A stretch of 64,000 nucleotides of DNA from Leptospira haakeii (GTDB lineage: Bacteria; Spirochaetota; Leptospiria; Leptospirales; Leptospiraceae). The notes beneath the pieces are model-generated. The model had not been told where the DNA came from. It did not search any database and saw only the letters and a program-made list of their open reading frames with translations. The translations under genes and the position numbers were made by a program. Location of the stretch: the NCBI RefSeq assembly GCF_002812045.1, contig NZ_NPEG01000003.1, positions 1-64,000 on the forward strand, written 5' to 3'. The stretch's first letter is position 1, and every line of letters begins with the position of its first letter. This document shows positions 56,252 through 64,000 of the stretch, one piece after another.

Positions 56252-56338
56252 ATTAAGATTGTGTAATTTTGATTTTCTTTTGCTACAGTTTCGCAAAAGT
56301 TTTTGTTCGATTTTTATCGAACGGCATTCATTATTTCA

Positions 56339-56350
56339 TAACGATCGTTA
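56339..56350. promoter_or_regulatory. Palindrome TAACGATCGTTA upstream of SARP gene
   Basis: A perfect 12-base palindrome 141 bases before the GTG of the membrane SARP gene. It shares its sequence with sites at 48471-48484 and 48612-48623. GTGCTATATAAT follows it and may include the -10 of the gene. Confidence 0.45.
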
Positions 56351-56491
56351 GAACGTGCTATATAATTTTATAAAAATGAAAAGGAAACCCATTCAAATAC
56401 TTGCATTTAAAAATAGTGAGCATTTAGTCACAATTTTTGTCCCGTTTTCATAAATGGGTTGCAGGAATCCGGATAAGATAGGAAACGAAAA

Positions 56492-58075
56492 GTGGATATG
56501 ACGTATTACCAGCTTTCATGTTACTTGGTGGTGACTGTACTAGTCTACCGTACGATTCATAATTTAGTTTTATATTTTAGAAATCGGAAACAATCATACC
56601 TTCTTTATTTTGCATTATTGCAAGTAGCGTATGGTGCTTATTTATTCTGTTTTATCCAAACAATCAATGCAGAAAATCCGGAAAGGGCCTTGATCTGGGA
56701 AAGAGTGGAGAATGCGACAGCGGTAGTATTTGCCACCTTTATCGCATTGTTCGTGAATAATTATAAAAAACTTTTTAGCAGAGATTTCATTCTTCTATAC
56801 GTATTCATGAACTTGATCCTGGTAGGGATACTATTGCAGGATCCAAACGCTTATACAATGAGCGTTTCTCATCCTAAACATTTTCCTTCTTTAGGCATTA
56901 TCATCTACGAAACAGACCAGCCTACGATCATGCAGTTTATCTTCCTTTCTAGTATTCTGATGATTATATGGACCGTTATGAAAGTAATGGGTCAGGTCCG
57001 TAAGAATAGATTCAGGAATCATTTCCTATTTTACGGATTGGTATTATTCTTTGCGAGTTTGATAGCGGATATCCTGGTAGCGAGCGATATAATCGGTATT
57101 CCTTATACTTCTCATTTTAGCTTTTTGATCCTTATGTTCTGTGTGGATAGCTTCCTAACGGTGAATAAGTCAGAAAGGGAAGTCAGAATGGAATTCAAGG
57201 AATCAGTTTCCAAATGGCTCACTAAGCCGGAAGCTTCTTCTTTTGGACTACAAACAAAGGGCAGAAGTGTAGAAGGTTCCGAATCTGCAGTTAATAAAGA
57301 GAAGGGTCGTAATCCTAAAAAGTTAAGTGTTAGGGCTTTAGGTCCATTAGAATTGGATTTGGACGGAAAGAAGATCCCTGCAGCCGAATATTCCAGTAAG
57401 AAAAAACTACTTAAACTCATTAAACTATTATTAGTTCGTTTTGGGAAAGGTGTTCATAAAGAAGAATTATTAGAGAATCTCTGGCCAGGGATGTCCGAGA
57501 AAAATGCTCTAAATAGCTTACATGCATTACTTTTCCGTCTTCGTAAAATATTAGGGAACCCGGAAGCAGTCGTATTCGCTGAGGATAGATTATTCTTCCA
57601 TCCTGATCTGGTAGAAGCTGACTTTGTGGAATTCGAGAAAAAATTCGAGGCTGCAGGAAAACTTCTTCGGAACAAAAAAGAAGAAGAGGCGGTGCAATCT
57701 TATAGAGAAGCACAAGAACTATATACAGGGGACTTTTTCGAATTCGATCTGTATTTCCCGGAATCGGAATTAAAACGTGAATATCTACGCAAGAATCTGA
57801 TCGAAATTTATAGAATTCTATGTGAATATTCTCAGAAAGCAGGAGATGCAAATTCTCTACTTTCCGATTCAGAAAGTTGGATCCGTCTGGATGATCTGGA
57901 CGAAAGAGCTTGGAGATTTCATTTCGAATCTTTACAATCTCTTGATCGTAAAAACGAAGCTCTGCGCAAATTCGAGGATATGAAGAAGATCCTGAAAAAA
58001 GAATTAGGCGTGGAACCTGACCAAGAAACAGTTTCACTCATTGAAAAGATACGAGTTACTTCTCCAGTGGGCTGA
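56492..58075 (+). CDS. Membrane-integrated SARP-type transcriptional activator (7TM + wHTH + BTAD)
   Basis: The 527-residue protein has seven hydrophobic segments (about 8-225), like the 7TM input of some histidine kinases. After a linker comes a winged helix (about 275-365, LSVRALGPLELDLDGKKI, LLENLWPGMSEKNALNSLH) and a bacterial transcriptional activation domain (about 370-520, ADFVEFEKKFEAAGKLLR, LYTGDFFEFDLYFPE). This is the SARP arrangement, here tied to a membrane input and with no kinase. GTG 56492 with AGGAAA 6 bases upstream is used; an ATG at 56498 is close. It probably regulates its neighbours, including the TRAP operon. Confidence 0.85.
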   Translation: MDMTYYQLSCYLVVTVLVYRTIHNLVLYFRNRKQSYLLYFALLQVAYGAYLFCFIQTINAENPERALIWERVENATAVVFATFIALFVNNYKKLFSRDFILLYVFMNLILVGILLQDPNAYTMSVSHPKHFPSLGIIIYETDQPTIMQFIFLSSILMIIWTVMKVMGQVRKNRFRNHFLFYGLVLFFASLIADILVASDIIGIPYTSHFSFLILMFCVDSFLTVNKSEREVRMEFKESVSKWLTKPEASSFGLQTKGRSVEGSESAVNKEKGRNPKKLSVRALGPLELDLDGKKIPAAEYSSKKKLLKLIKLLLVRFGKGVHKEELLENLWPGMSEKNALNSLHALLFRLRKILGNPEAVVFAEDRLFFHPDLVEADFVEFEKKFEAAGKLLRNKKEEEAVQSYREAQELYTGDFFEFDLYFPESELKREYLRKNLIEIYRILCEYSQKAGDANSLLSDSESWIRLDDLDERAWRFHFESLQSLDRKNEALRKFEDMKKILKKELGVEPDQETVSLIEKIRVTSPVG

Positions 58076-58204
58076 TTGTTTTGGAAACGCTGCACTATAA
58101 AATAAAACGCTCATTAGAAAAAAAATATTGGACGAAGTAAATCCCTTCTGTACGTTCTTCCAGAATCCCCCATATTCTAAGTAAAAAATAACCCCCGAAT
58201 TAAA

Positions 58205-59203
58205 ATGAATAAACGAATCCTTTTTTTTGTAACGATTGTTACAATTACCCTGGCAAACTGTTCCATCGTATATAGAGTTACCGGTAAAACTTTAAACTCT
58301 TACGCCCAAGACCATTTGGTTCCTTTTTATCTGGCTTCCGACGATTTGGATGCGATCTGTACTGGAGGAACTGCACTTGGACCTTTGGTAGCTTCTTTTG
58401 AAAGGACAGGAGCTTCTGTGGAATTGGCTACTATGGTAGCACAAATGGGAGCAGGGATGTGTGCAGAAAAGCAGGCTCAAGAGGCTGAACTTTTATATAT
58501 TGCAGCAGTGCGTAAGGGTAAGGGAGAAGAAGCATTGGATCACCAGGCAAGACAGATCCGTTACCATGGGGTTGCCGCAAAAAGATACGGGGACGCACAT
58601 AATAGATTCCTTCAATACTTCGGAGAATGGAATGGGAAATGTCCTTCTATCAGCGATGACGAAGAGTTATATTATTTGGTAGGACTTTCTTCCGGATTAT
58701 TGGCAATTCTTCACGATTTTGCTTCTCAAGGATATGCCGGGATCACTCGTGAAGTGCCTAGCGTTGTTGCAGGCGGATCCAAATGTTTGGATTCCAAAAA
58801 ATGGTGGGGAACTCCTTTAGCATTAGAAGCTGTTGTATGGCTTTCCGTTCCGGGTGCGACTCCTGATGGAAAAGATGCTAATAAACAAATGGAAGAAGCC
58901 GTTAAACAGGGCGACCAAGCCGGAGTTCGTATGTCCAGAGCCTTCCAGATCCAAGCCGCAGCCGGAAAAGGTGATGTGGAGAAGATCAAAAAACTTATAT
59001 TAGAACATTCTAAAGTTATCAGCCAAATCCCTGCTAAGAAAGAATATCTTTTCTTGGAAGCGTTTGCTGAAAATTTATCACGTCATGAATCTGATAAAAT
59101 TTGGATGAAAGAGACCGGACATAGGGGACCGATTAACTTCTCCTCTTTCCCGGGAAAAAAGAAAAACAATAAAGAAGAAGACGATCTGTTAAAAGATCTT
59201 TGA
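58205..59203 (+). CDS. TatT-like TRAP-associated lipoprotein
   Basis: The 332-residue protein has a lipobox signal (VTITLANC, Cys19) and a largely helical mature part with paired helices typical of TPR-like folds. Recognisable segments are TGGTALGPLVASFERTGASV, EAELLYIAAVRKGKGEEALD and YYLVGLSSGLLAILHDFA. It is directly upstream of a TRAP solute-binding protein and a fused QM permease. In Treponema the same gene order encodes TatT, a trimeric TPR-like lipoprotein bound to the solute-binding subunit. The C-terminus is charged (KKKNNKEEDDLLKDL). The TAACGATTGTTA element lies inside its signal-peptide codons. Confidence 0.82.
   Translation: MNKRILFFVTIVTITLANCSIVYRVTGKTLNSYAQDHLVPFYLASDDLDAICTGGTALGPLVASFERTGASVELATMVAQMGAGMCAEKQAQEAELLYIAAVRKGKGEEALDHQARQIRYHGVAAKRYGDAHNRFLQYFGEWNGKCPSISDDEELYYLVGLSSGLLAILHDFASQGYAGITREVPSVVAGGSKCLDSKKWWGTPLALEAVVWLSVPGATPDGKDANKQMEEAVKQGDQAGVRMSRAFQIQAAAGKGDVEKIKKLILEHSKVISQIPAKKEYLFLEAFAENLSRHESDKIWMKETGHRGPINFSSFPGKKKNNKEEDDLLKDL
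58230..58241. promoter_or_regulatory. TAACGATTGTTA element within the tatT-like gene start
   Basis: Same 12 bases as at 48612-48623, located 26-37 bases downstream of the ATG. It could be an internal operator, but the codons it forms (Val-Thr-Ile-Val-Thr-Ile) are normal for a signal peptide, so chance is possible. Confidence 0.25.
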
Positions 59204-59257
59204 GCGGGTTCTTGGGTGGAAAACGAAAAAAAAGGGACCTTAAGGAGAAAAAACTAT

Positions 59258-60265
59258 ATGAAGAAGTTTCTCATTCTATCGGTAATCATTCTCGGGACTT
59301 GGATGTCCGTAGGTGTGGGAGCAGCGGAGACTGTGGATCGATCCATGTGTGTATTCGATCCTTCCGGAGCACACGGAGACGTGTTTAAAGCGGCACAAAG
59401 ATACCAAGCACAAGCTTTAATATGGGGAATCCGTCTGGATCTAAAAGCTTATACAGACGAAGTGGTAGCAAACTCCGACTTCAAAGCCGGAAAATGTAAT
59501 ATGGCATTCTTAACTTCTCTTAGAGTAAGAAGTTATGTGCATGAATCAGGATCCATTGAAGCGATCGGTGCATTGCCAAGTTATGACCTTCTCCGCAAAA
59601 CAATCGAAGCATTATCAAATCCTAAAGTAAGAGAACTGAACACGGACGGCGACTTCGAGACCATGGCTATGTTCCCAGGTGGAGCTGTTTATCTTCTATT
59701 AAGAGACAAAAACCTGAAAGATATCAAAGACTTGGCTGGTAGAAAGATCGCTACTTTAACTTACGATCAGGCTGCCACTACTATGGTGGATATCGTAGGA
59801 GCTTCTATGGTTCCCGCCGAGATCGCTACTTTTGCAGGTATATTCAATAACGGAAGAGCGGATGCTTGTTATTCTCCGGCAATCGGGATCAAACCTTTGG
59901 AATTAATGAAAGGGATTTCTCCGAATGGTGGAATCGTTCGTTTTCCGATCGGACAATTGACCTTCCAAATCGTGGCTCGTCACAAAGATTTTGCAGAGGG
60001 TTTCGGGAATACATCTAGAGCATGGGCAGCAACTCAATTTGATGCAATGCTTTCTCTTACCAAAAAAGCTGAGCAAGAAATTCCAGCTAAGTTTTGGATA
60101 GAAGTTCCGAAAGATCTTCAAAAGAACTATTTCGAAAAATTCAGAGAAGTTAGAATTAGGCTGAGAGACAAAAAAGTATATCATCCTACCATTCTGAAAT
60201 TAATGAAAAGGGTTCGTTGCAGCGCGGATAAAGAAGCCGCTGAGTGCGCGGATAACCTGGAATAA
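59258..60265 (+). CDS. TRAP transporter solute-binding protein (TatP-like)
   Basis: The 335-residue product (ATG 59258 with AAGGAG upstream) has a signal peptide cleaved near residue 22 (GVGAAETV). It carries features of DctP/TAXI-like TRAP binding proteins: VFDPSGAHGDVFKAAQRYQA, CNMAFLTSLRVRSYV, DLAGRKIATLTYDQAATT and VPKDLQKNYFEKF. A disulfide-like pair of Cys is at the C-terminus (RVRCSADKEAAECADN). Together with the upstream TatT-like lipoprotein and the QM permease it forms a tripartite transporter as in Treponema. The ligand is unknown; hydrophobic ligands have been proposed for the treponemal system. Confidence 0.85.
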   Translation: MKKFLILSVIILGTWMSVGVGAAETVDRSMCVFDPSGAHGDVFKAAQRYQAQALIWGIRLDLKAYTDEVVANSDFKAGKCNMAFLTSLRVRSYVHESGSIEAIGALPSYDLLRKTIEALSNPKVRELNTDGDFETMAMFPGGAVYLLLRDKNLKDIKDLAGRKIATLTYDQAATTMVDIVGASMVPAEIATFAGIFNNGRADACYSPAIGIKPLELMKGISPNGGIVRFPIGQLTFQIVARHKDFAEGFGNTSRAWAATQFDAMLSLTKKAEQEIPAKFWIEVPKDLQKNYFEKFREVRIRLRDKKVYHPTILKLMKRVRCSADKEAAECADNLE

Positions 60266-60288
60266 TTTCTAAAACTAACACAAAAAAG

Positions 60289-60308
60289 GCGGGAAATTTC
60301 TTTCCCGC
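60289..60308 (+). terminator. Stem-loop between binding protein and permease genes
   Basis: GCGGGAAA-TTTC-TTTCCCGC forms a perfect 8-pair stem 23 bases after the binding-protein stop, with no long T-tract. It is likely an attenuator or mRNA-stabilising hairpin, lowering permease expression relative to the binding protein. Confidence 0.6.
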
Positions 60309-60349
60309 TACTCTTATATCAATCAATCGCAGATTCCAGAGGATATTCT

Positions 60350-62338
60350 ATGTGGAGAAAAATCGTTTCCTGGGCGGTATTATTCTTTTTATTCGTACCC
60401 CTTGTTCAAAGTGGAAGCCAGTTAGTCCAAGCTAGGCTACTAGGCTTAGGCGGCAGTATTTGGCCGAATTATGCAATGATCCGAAATGTTTGTGTCGCGG
60501 ATCCGAATGCGGAAGCAGATACAAAAGCAGAAGTCAGCCAAGCGGATATGGACGCCTTGGATGATATTGGTCTTGGAGATACAACTGGCGGGAAGAATGT
60601 AGGAGCTCCAACAGGACCTACTGAAACCCAATTAGAGTTAGAAAAACTGGCCGGTTCTTTAACTACAGGACAGAAATTATATTGTGGATTCGAACGCAGG
60701 CTTTCTTGGATTACTATCTCAGCAATAGATTATATTCCTATGACTATGGTGTTCTTGCTTATCGTAGCCGGAACTGTTTCCACTACCAGAAGATACCATA
60801 TCGCTCTTAGGAATCCTGAAAACTCAAAAGAGGAAAAGATCACAGAATGGAGCCAGATCATCGCGAATACGATCATCATGGTATCCGCTGCATTCATGTA
60901 TCCCCTTCAAAAAGGTGTGGAAGCTCAGATTCAGGTGCTTTGGGTTTTGGGCCTTATACTTTTAGCAGGATTAAATTTTTATAATTTAAAAAACCCTGTA
61001 TTTAAAAGCGGGGAAGGTAAGCAGAATACTAAACTTTCCAATGCATTATTATGCGTTCCTCTATATGCTTGGATGGCGTTAATCTGCGGATTATACTTCT
61101 TTATTTTGGAAAAACACCCGGCTGGACTTGCGATCTATCTGCAAAAATTGACGGCACATGCTCAACTTTATATTCAGATCGGTCTTTATGTTTGGACTGG
61201 AATTCTTTTAAGAGATACTTCCTTAGGAAAAAGATTTTTCGATCTTTTGAATCCGTGGAAACTTCCTTCTGAATTATTGGCGGTGATCATCGTTGTTGTT
61301 GCCGCTCTTCCTACTGCTTATAGTGGCGCTTCCGGGATTGTGGTTTTAGCATTAGGTGCTACAATCTTCAAGGAATTGAGAAGAGCAGGTGCAAGCCAAG
61401 AGAGAGCACTCGCAGCGACTGCAATGTCTGGAAGTTTAGGAGTCGTTCTTCCTCCATGTTTACTCGTGGTGATTGTCGCTTCTTTGAACTTAGAAGTGAC
61501 TACTGACGAATTATTCCATTGGGGTTGGAGAGTGTTTGCACTTTCTTCCACCTTATTCTTGATAGTCAGTTGGTTTAGTAGAACTGAATCTTGGAAGATC
61601 AGACCAGAGCAAGATGCATTCAAAAAGTCTTTACTGGCATTCAAATCTTTCTCGGTGTATTTGGTGATTTCAATCGCTATCGTTCTTACGATCGTTCTTG
61701 CGCTTGGAACCCATTTCGATGAAAGAACAGCACCTTATATCCTGCCGATCGCGATGTTGGCACTTCTATTCATAGATTATAAAATTTCCAAAAAGGAAAA
61801 ACTGGAAAAGGGAGAAACTCATAATGAAGAAGTGGAACTTTCCAGAACTTCTTATGACGCTGGCTCACATTTAGGCGCGCTTCTTCTTCTGATGGGATTA
61901 TCCGCTTGTATGGGTGGGGTTTTCGAAAGATCAGAAGTGATCAATCTATTCCCGACTCAATTGGGATCGCCAATGTCTGCGATGTTAATTTTGACATTCG
62001 CACTTGTGATCATTGGGATGCTCATGGATCCTTACGGAGCTGTGATCCTGGTTTCCGTAACCTTGTATCCGATCGCTAAGGCAAATGGTATTCATCCTTT
62101 GAATTTCTGGATGACTGCGCTTGTTTCCTTCGAGCTAGGTTATTTGACTCCTCCAGTAGCGCTCAACCACTTGCTGACGAAACACGTAGTTAGAGATCTC
62201 TTAGTAGAGGATAAAAGTTTAGAAGGAAAAGGTTTCTTTGCAAGGCACGAACATATCGTGATCCCGATTATTGTTCTAACACTTACCTTGCTTGTGACCG
62301 CTTTCGGGCCCATCCTATATTCTAAATACGCTGGGTAA
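60350..62338 (+). CDS. Fused TRAP transporter permease (DctQ-DctM / TatQM-like)
   Basis: The 662-residue protein joins a small-subunit-like N-terminal part (about 130-290, with several helices) and a large-subunit DctM part (about 300-660). Typical large-permease sequences are LPTAYSGASGIVVLALGATI, MSGSLGVVLPPCLLVVIVAS and LGYLTPPVALNHLL. A long hydrophilic insert rich in acidic residues (about 25-125) precedes the Q part. Fusion of Q and M is known for Treponema TatQM. The protein moves solute delivered by the binding protein, driven by an ion gradient. The operon ends here. Confidence 0.88.
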   Translation: MWRKIVSWAVLFFLFVPLVQSGSQLVQARLLGLGGSIWPNYAMIRNVCVADPNAEADTKAEVSQADMDALDDIGLGDTTGGKNVGAPTGPTETQLELEKLAGSLTTGQKLYCGFERRLSWITISAIDYIPMTMVFLLIVAGTVSTTRRYHIALRNPENSKEEKITEWSQIIANTIIMVSAAFMYPLQKGVEAQIQVLWVLGLILLAGLNFYNLKNPVFKSGEGKQNTKLSNALLCVPLYAWMALICGLYFFILEKHPAGLAIYLQKLTAHAQLYIQIGLYVWTGILLRDTSLGKRFFDLLNPWKLPSELLAVIIVVVAALPTAYSGASGIVVLALGATIFKELRRAGASQERALAATAMSGSLGVVLPPCLLVVIVASLNLEVTTDELFHWGWRVFALSSTLFLIVSWFSRTESWKIRPEQDAFKKSLLAFKSFSVYLVISIAIVLTIVLALGTHFDERTAPYILPIAMLALLFIDYKISKKEKLEKGETHNEEVELSRTSYDAGSHLGALLLLMGLSACMGGVFERSEVINLFPTQLGSPMSAMLILTFALVIIGMLMDPYGAVILVSVTLYPIAKANGIHPLNFWMTALVSFELGYLTPPVALNHLLTKHVVRDLLVEDKSLEGKGFFARHEHIVIPIIVLTLTLLVTAFGPILYSKYAG

Positions 62339-62363
62339 GAGAACAGAGTTTAAAAAGAATTAA

Positions 62364-62535
62364 GGGTTTTCACACAGAGACACGAAGTCACAAAGTTAAT
62401 TCGATGTCCGATGTAGGAGTTCCTACATCGGATGTCTGAGGGATTTAAAAAATCAATGTTGGAATTCCTACATTGTCGGGTTTGTTACTATTAAAATAAA
62501 ACCCTTAGTGATCTTTGTGCCTTTGTGCGAAAACC
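62364..62535. repeat. Inverted-repeat-bounded non-coding element with inner palindromes
   Basis: The ends match as an imperfect inverted repeat: GGTTTTCACACAGAGACACG on the left and the reverse complement GGTTTTCGCACAAAGGCACA on the right, continuing to CACAAAG. Inside are a 26-base hairpin (62407-62432, arms TCCGATGTAGGA / TCCTACATCGGA, loop GT) and an imperfect palindrome (62455-62474) with TTCCTACA. Nothing is coded. It fits a MITE- or REP-like element between convergent genes and may double as a terminator. Confidence 0.6.
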
Positions 62536-62549
62536 GCAGCTAACTATTT

Positions 62550-64000
62550 TTACTTTTTCTTTTTCTTCTTCTTGTCTTTGGCCTTCGGAAATTCCAGTTT
62601 AGAAGGATCGAAATTTCCTTTTGCAAATTGTTTTTTCTTGGTTTCTATCCAAGGTAAAACCCAGACAAGTTCTTCAGCCAGAGCAAATAAGTTTTCGTTA
62701 ATATCCACAAGTTCTTCTACCACTAAGAAGTAAGCCACGCTGGATTTTAATTTGCTATCACCTTTGCGGATACGTTTCATCTGGTTTTTGTAGATACGGA
62801 CTTTGATATCCGAAAGTTCTTTTGTTTTTTTGCCCGATCTTGCCTTTTCCACTAAACCAGGAACCTTGTCGGATTGAGCCAGAAGTTCAAAAAGATCTTC
62901 TGCAAGTTTACGAAGTTCTTTTAGATCTTCTCTTTCGTCTTTGGTGAGTCCGGTTTGGAAACGATCTATCTTTTCGGAAGTGTTTCTATGGATATTTGCA
63001 AGATTCTCCGCGATACGATCTATATAACCGAGTGCATTTGTGAAAGGGTGAATTGATTGGAAATCAGACTCATCGAAATGTCTATCAACCAGACTTAAAA
63101 AACCGGAGATAGAAGATTCATAATTCTTCTTTAAGTTCTTTAATATTTTAGAAGCCTGTTTGAAGTCCTTCTTTTTTCCTCCGATATAACCGGAAGAAAG
63201 TGTATTCATCGCCTTCTTCTCTAATAATAGATTTCCTAAAAGAGAAGAAAGTGATTTGGAGAGTGCCTTTTCCGGATGTTTGGAAAGTAGAAGAAGTTTT
63301 TCCAAATTTTCATCGTATTCTGCCTTTCTTTTTTTGTGGATTCGATTGAATGCAAGAACCAAGAAGAATGTGAATATTAAAACTACTACTACTGCTGCAA
63401 ATCCGAAGTAATAGAATAGTGCTGCGATAAATCCACCCGTAAAGGAAGAGAATACCGCAGTCATAAACCATCCGCCGACAACGGTTAAAACTCCGCTCAC
63501 ACGATTGACCGCATTTTCTTTCTGCCAGGCTCCGTCTGCGAGTGAGGTCCCCATTGCCACCATAAAGGTTACAAATGTAGTTGAAAGTGGGAGTTTTTCG
63601 ATGGTTCCGATTAGGATAAGCGCAGAAGCGATAAGTATATTTACGGAGGCTCTGAGTAAATCGAAAGCATCACTTTCATGCAAACGAACTAACTCCAATG
63701 TTCCGCTTTGTTTGAATCTGGAAGAGATCCAATTTCTGATAATAGAAGGCAAAAATCTTTTTATTGGGTAGTAGATCCCGACTGCGATTTGAACGAATAC
63801 TCTTGCAACCAAGCTGGATTGATAAGCTTCTACAGTTTCTCCTTGGGAGCCTAAACTTACTTCGGTCCTAGTTACGGTTTCCGCCTTCTTGGATTTGAAT
63901 AATGCGATGATCATGATGAGTGCCGCGCCTATCAGAAGCCTATTGTCAGTAAGAACTTCTTTTCCTAAACCTGATGCCATTGTATTTGCATCCCAGTTTG
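62550..64000 (-). CDS. Inorganic phosphate transporter, PiT family (5' end beyond window)
   Basis: At least 483 residues are encoded; the frame continues past the window edge, with NWDANTMASGLGKEV preceding the first internal Met, so the true start is outside. Membrane segments include LIGAALIMIIALF and the PiT signature-like STTFVTFMVAMGTSLADGAW with NAVNRVSGVLTVVGGWFMTA. The C-terminal 240 residues are a long helical, charged domain (about 240-476) like a PhoU-type regulator, ending in a lysine-rich tail. It probably imports phosphate with sodium or protons. It is convergent with the TRAP operon. Confidence 0.85.
   Translation of the reverse strand, partial: NWDANTMASGLGKEVLTDNRLLIGAALIMIIALFKSKKAETVTRTEVSLGSQGETVEAYQSSLVARVFVQIAVGIYYPIKRFLPSIIRNWISSRFKQSGTLELVRLHESDAFDLLRASVNILIASALILIGTIEKLPLSTTFVTFMVAMGTSLADGAWQKENAVNRVSGVLTVVGGWFMTAVFSSFTGGFIAALFYYFGFAAVVVVLIFTFFLVLAFNRIHKKRKAEYDENLEKLLLLSKHPEKALSKSLSSLLGNLLLEKKAMNTLSSGYIGGKKKDFKQASKILKNLKKNYESSISGFLSLVDRHFDESDFQSIHPFTNALGYIDRIAENLANIHRNTSEKIDRFQTGLTKDEREDLKELRKLAEDLFELLAQSDKVPGLVEKARSGKKTKELSDIKVRIYKNQMKRIRKGDSKLKSSVAYFLVVEELVDINENLFALAEELVWVLPWIETKKKQFAKGNFDPSKLEFPKAKDKKKKKKK

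Noticed and set aside
57420..58037. 205-residue open frame antisense to the SARP gene
   Set aside because: No recognisable domain or start signal; it mirrors the codon pattern of the BTAD region.
62407..62474. CRISPR repeat pair
   Set aside because: Only two imperfect palindromes with no regular spacer length, and no cas genes; better explained as part of a REP/MITE-like element.

Overview
The window looks like chromosomal DNA of a Leptospira species or a close Leptospiraceae relative. The evidence is indirect: moderately low GC, many lipoproteins with relaxed spirochaetal lipoboxes, large double-membrane envelope lipoproteins without common domains, a TRAP transporter with a fused QM permease and a TatT-like partner as in Treponema, and short TGTAGGA/TCCTACA palindromes in intergenic DNA that I recall from Leptospira. 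No rRNA, tRNA, CRISPR array, transposase or phage gene was recognised.

Layout. 1-7.5 kb: a truncated TetR gene, a membrane-anchored metallo-beta-lactamase-fold hydrolase and a Rossmann oxidoreductase, a LytS/LytTR two-component pair, a beta-CASP RNase-like protein, a cysteine-free Crp/Fnr regulator and an alpha/beta hydrolase. 7.5-15.6 kb (minus strand): a complete cbb3 oxidase operon, ccoN-O-Q-P-G-H-I-S plus a SafE/DsbD-like membrane protein with a His-rich tail. It includes two tiny genes (ccoQ, ccoS), a one-haem CcoP and an FNR-like box upstream. 15.8-25 kb: a CoA-transferase, a two-core hybrid sensor kinase with its NarL-type regulator, and a minus-strand operon of methyltransferase, thiM, NmrA-like protein and two-domain rhodanese.

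25-31 kb holds the most interesting system: a family 2A encapsulin shell gene overlapping a cysteine desulfurase with a ~160-residue disordered N-terminal extension (the expected cargo-loading domain), followed by a convergent serine O-acetyltransferase. This is the gene set of the sulfur-storage nanocompartments related to cyanobacterial SrpI/SrpH. A divergent AraC regulator lies upstream, and the shell promoter sits inside a long inverted repeat. The half-site resembles palindromes upstream of the acetyltransferase and of the methyltransferase-thiM-rhodanese operon, suggesting but not proving a shared sulfur regulon.

31-48 kb: a FadL-like porin, crotonase, small lipoproteins, a PlsC-like acyltransferase with altered motifs, leuCD with a divergent LysR gene, an Rrf2 regulator, a lipoprotein with a discoidin-like glycan-binding domain, a MORN lipoprotein, a TIM-barrel-like protein, an EamA transporter, a fatty acid desaturase and a membrane-anchored AraC regulator. 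48-62 kb: two very large lipoproteins in an overlapping pair (the second with an Ig-like domain and a possible lipid-binding TULIP-like C-terminus), a membrane-integrated SARP-type regulator, and a TatT/TatP/TRAP-QM transporter. A TAACGATyGTTA palindrome recurs near the start of three of these units. 62.3-62.5 kb is an inverted-repeat-bounded non-coding element. The window ends inside a PiT-type phosphate transporter gene.
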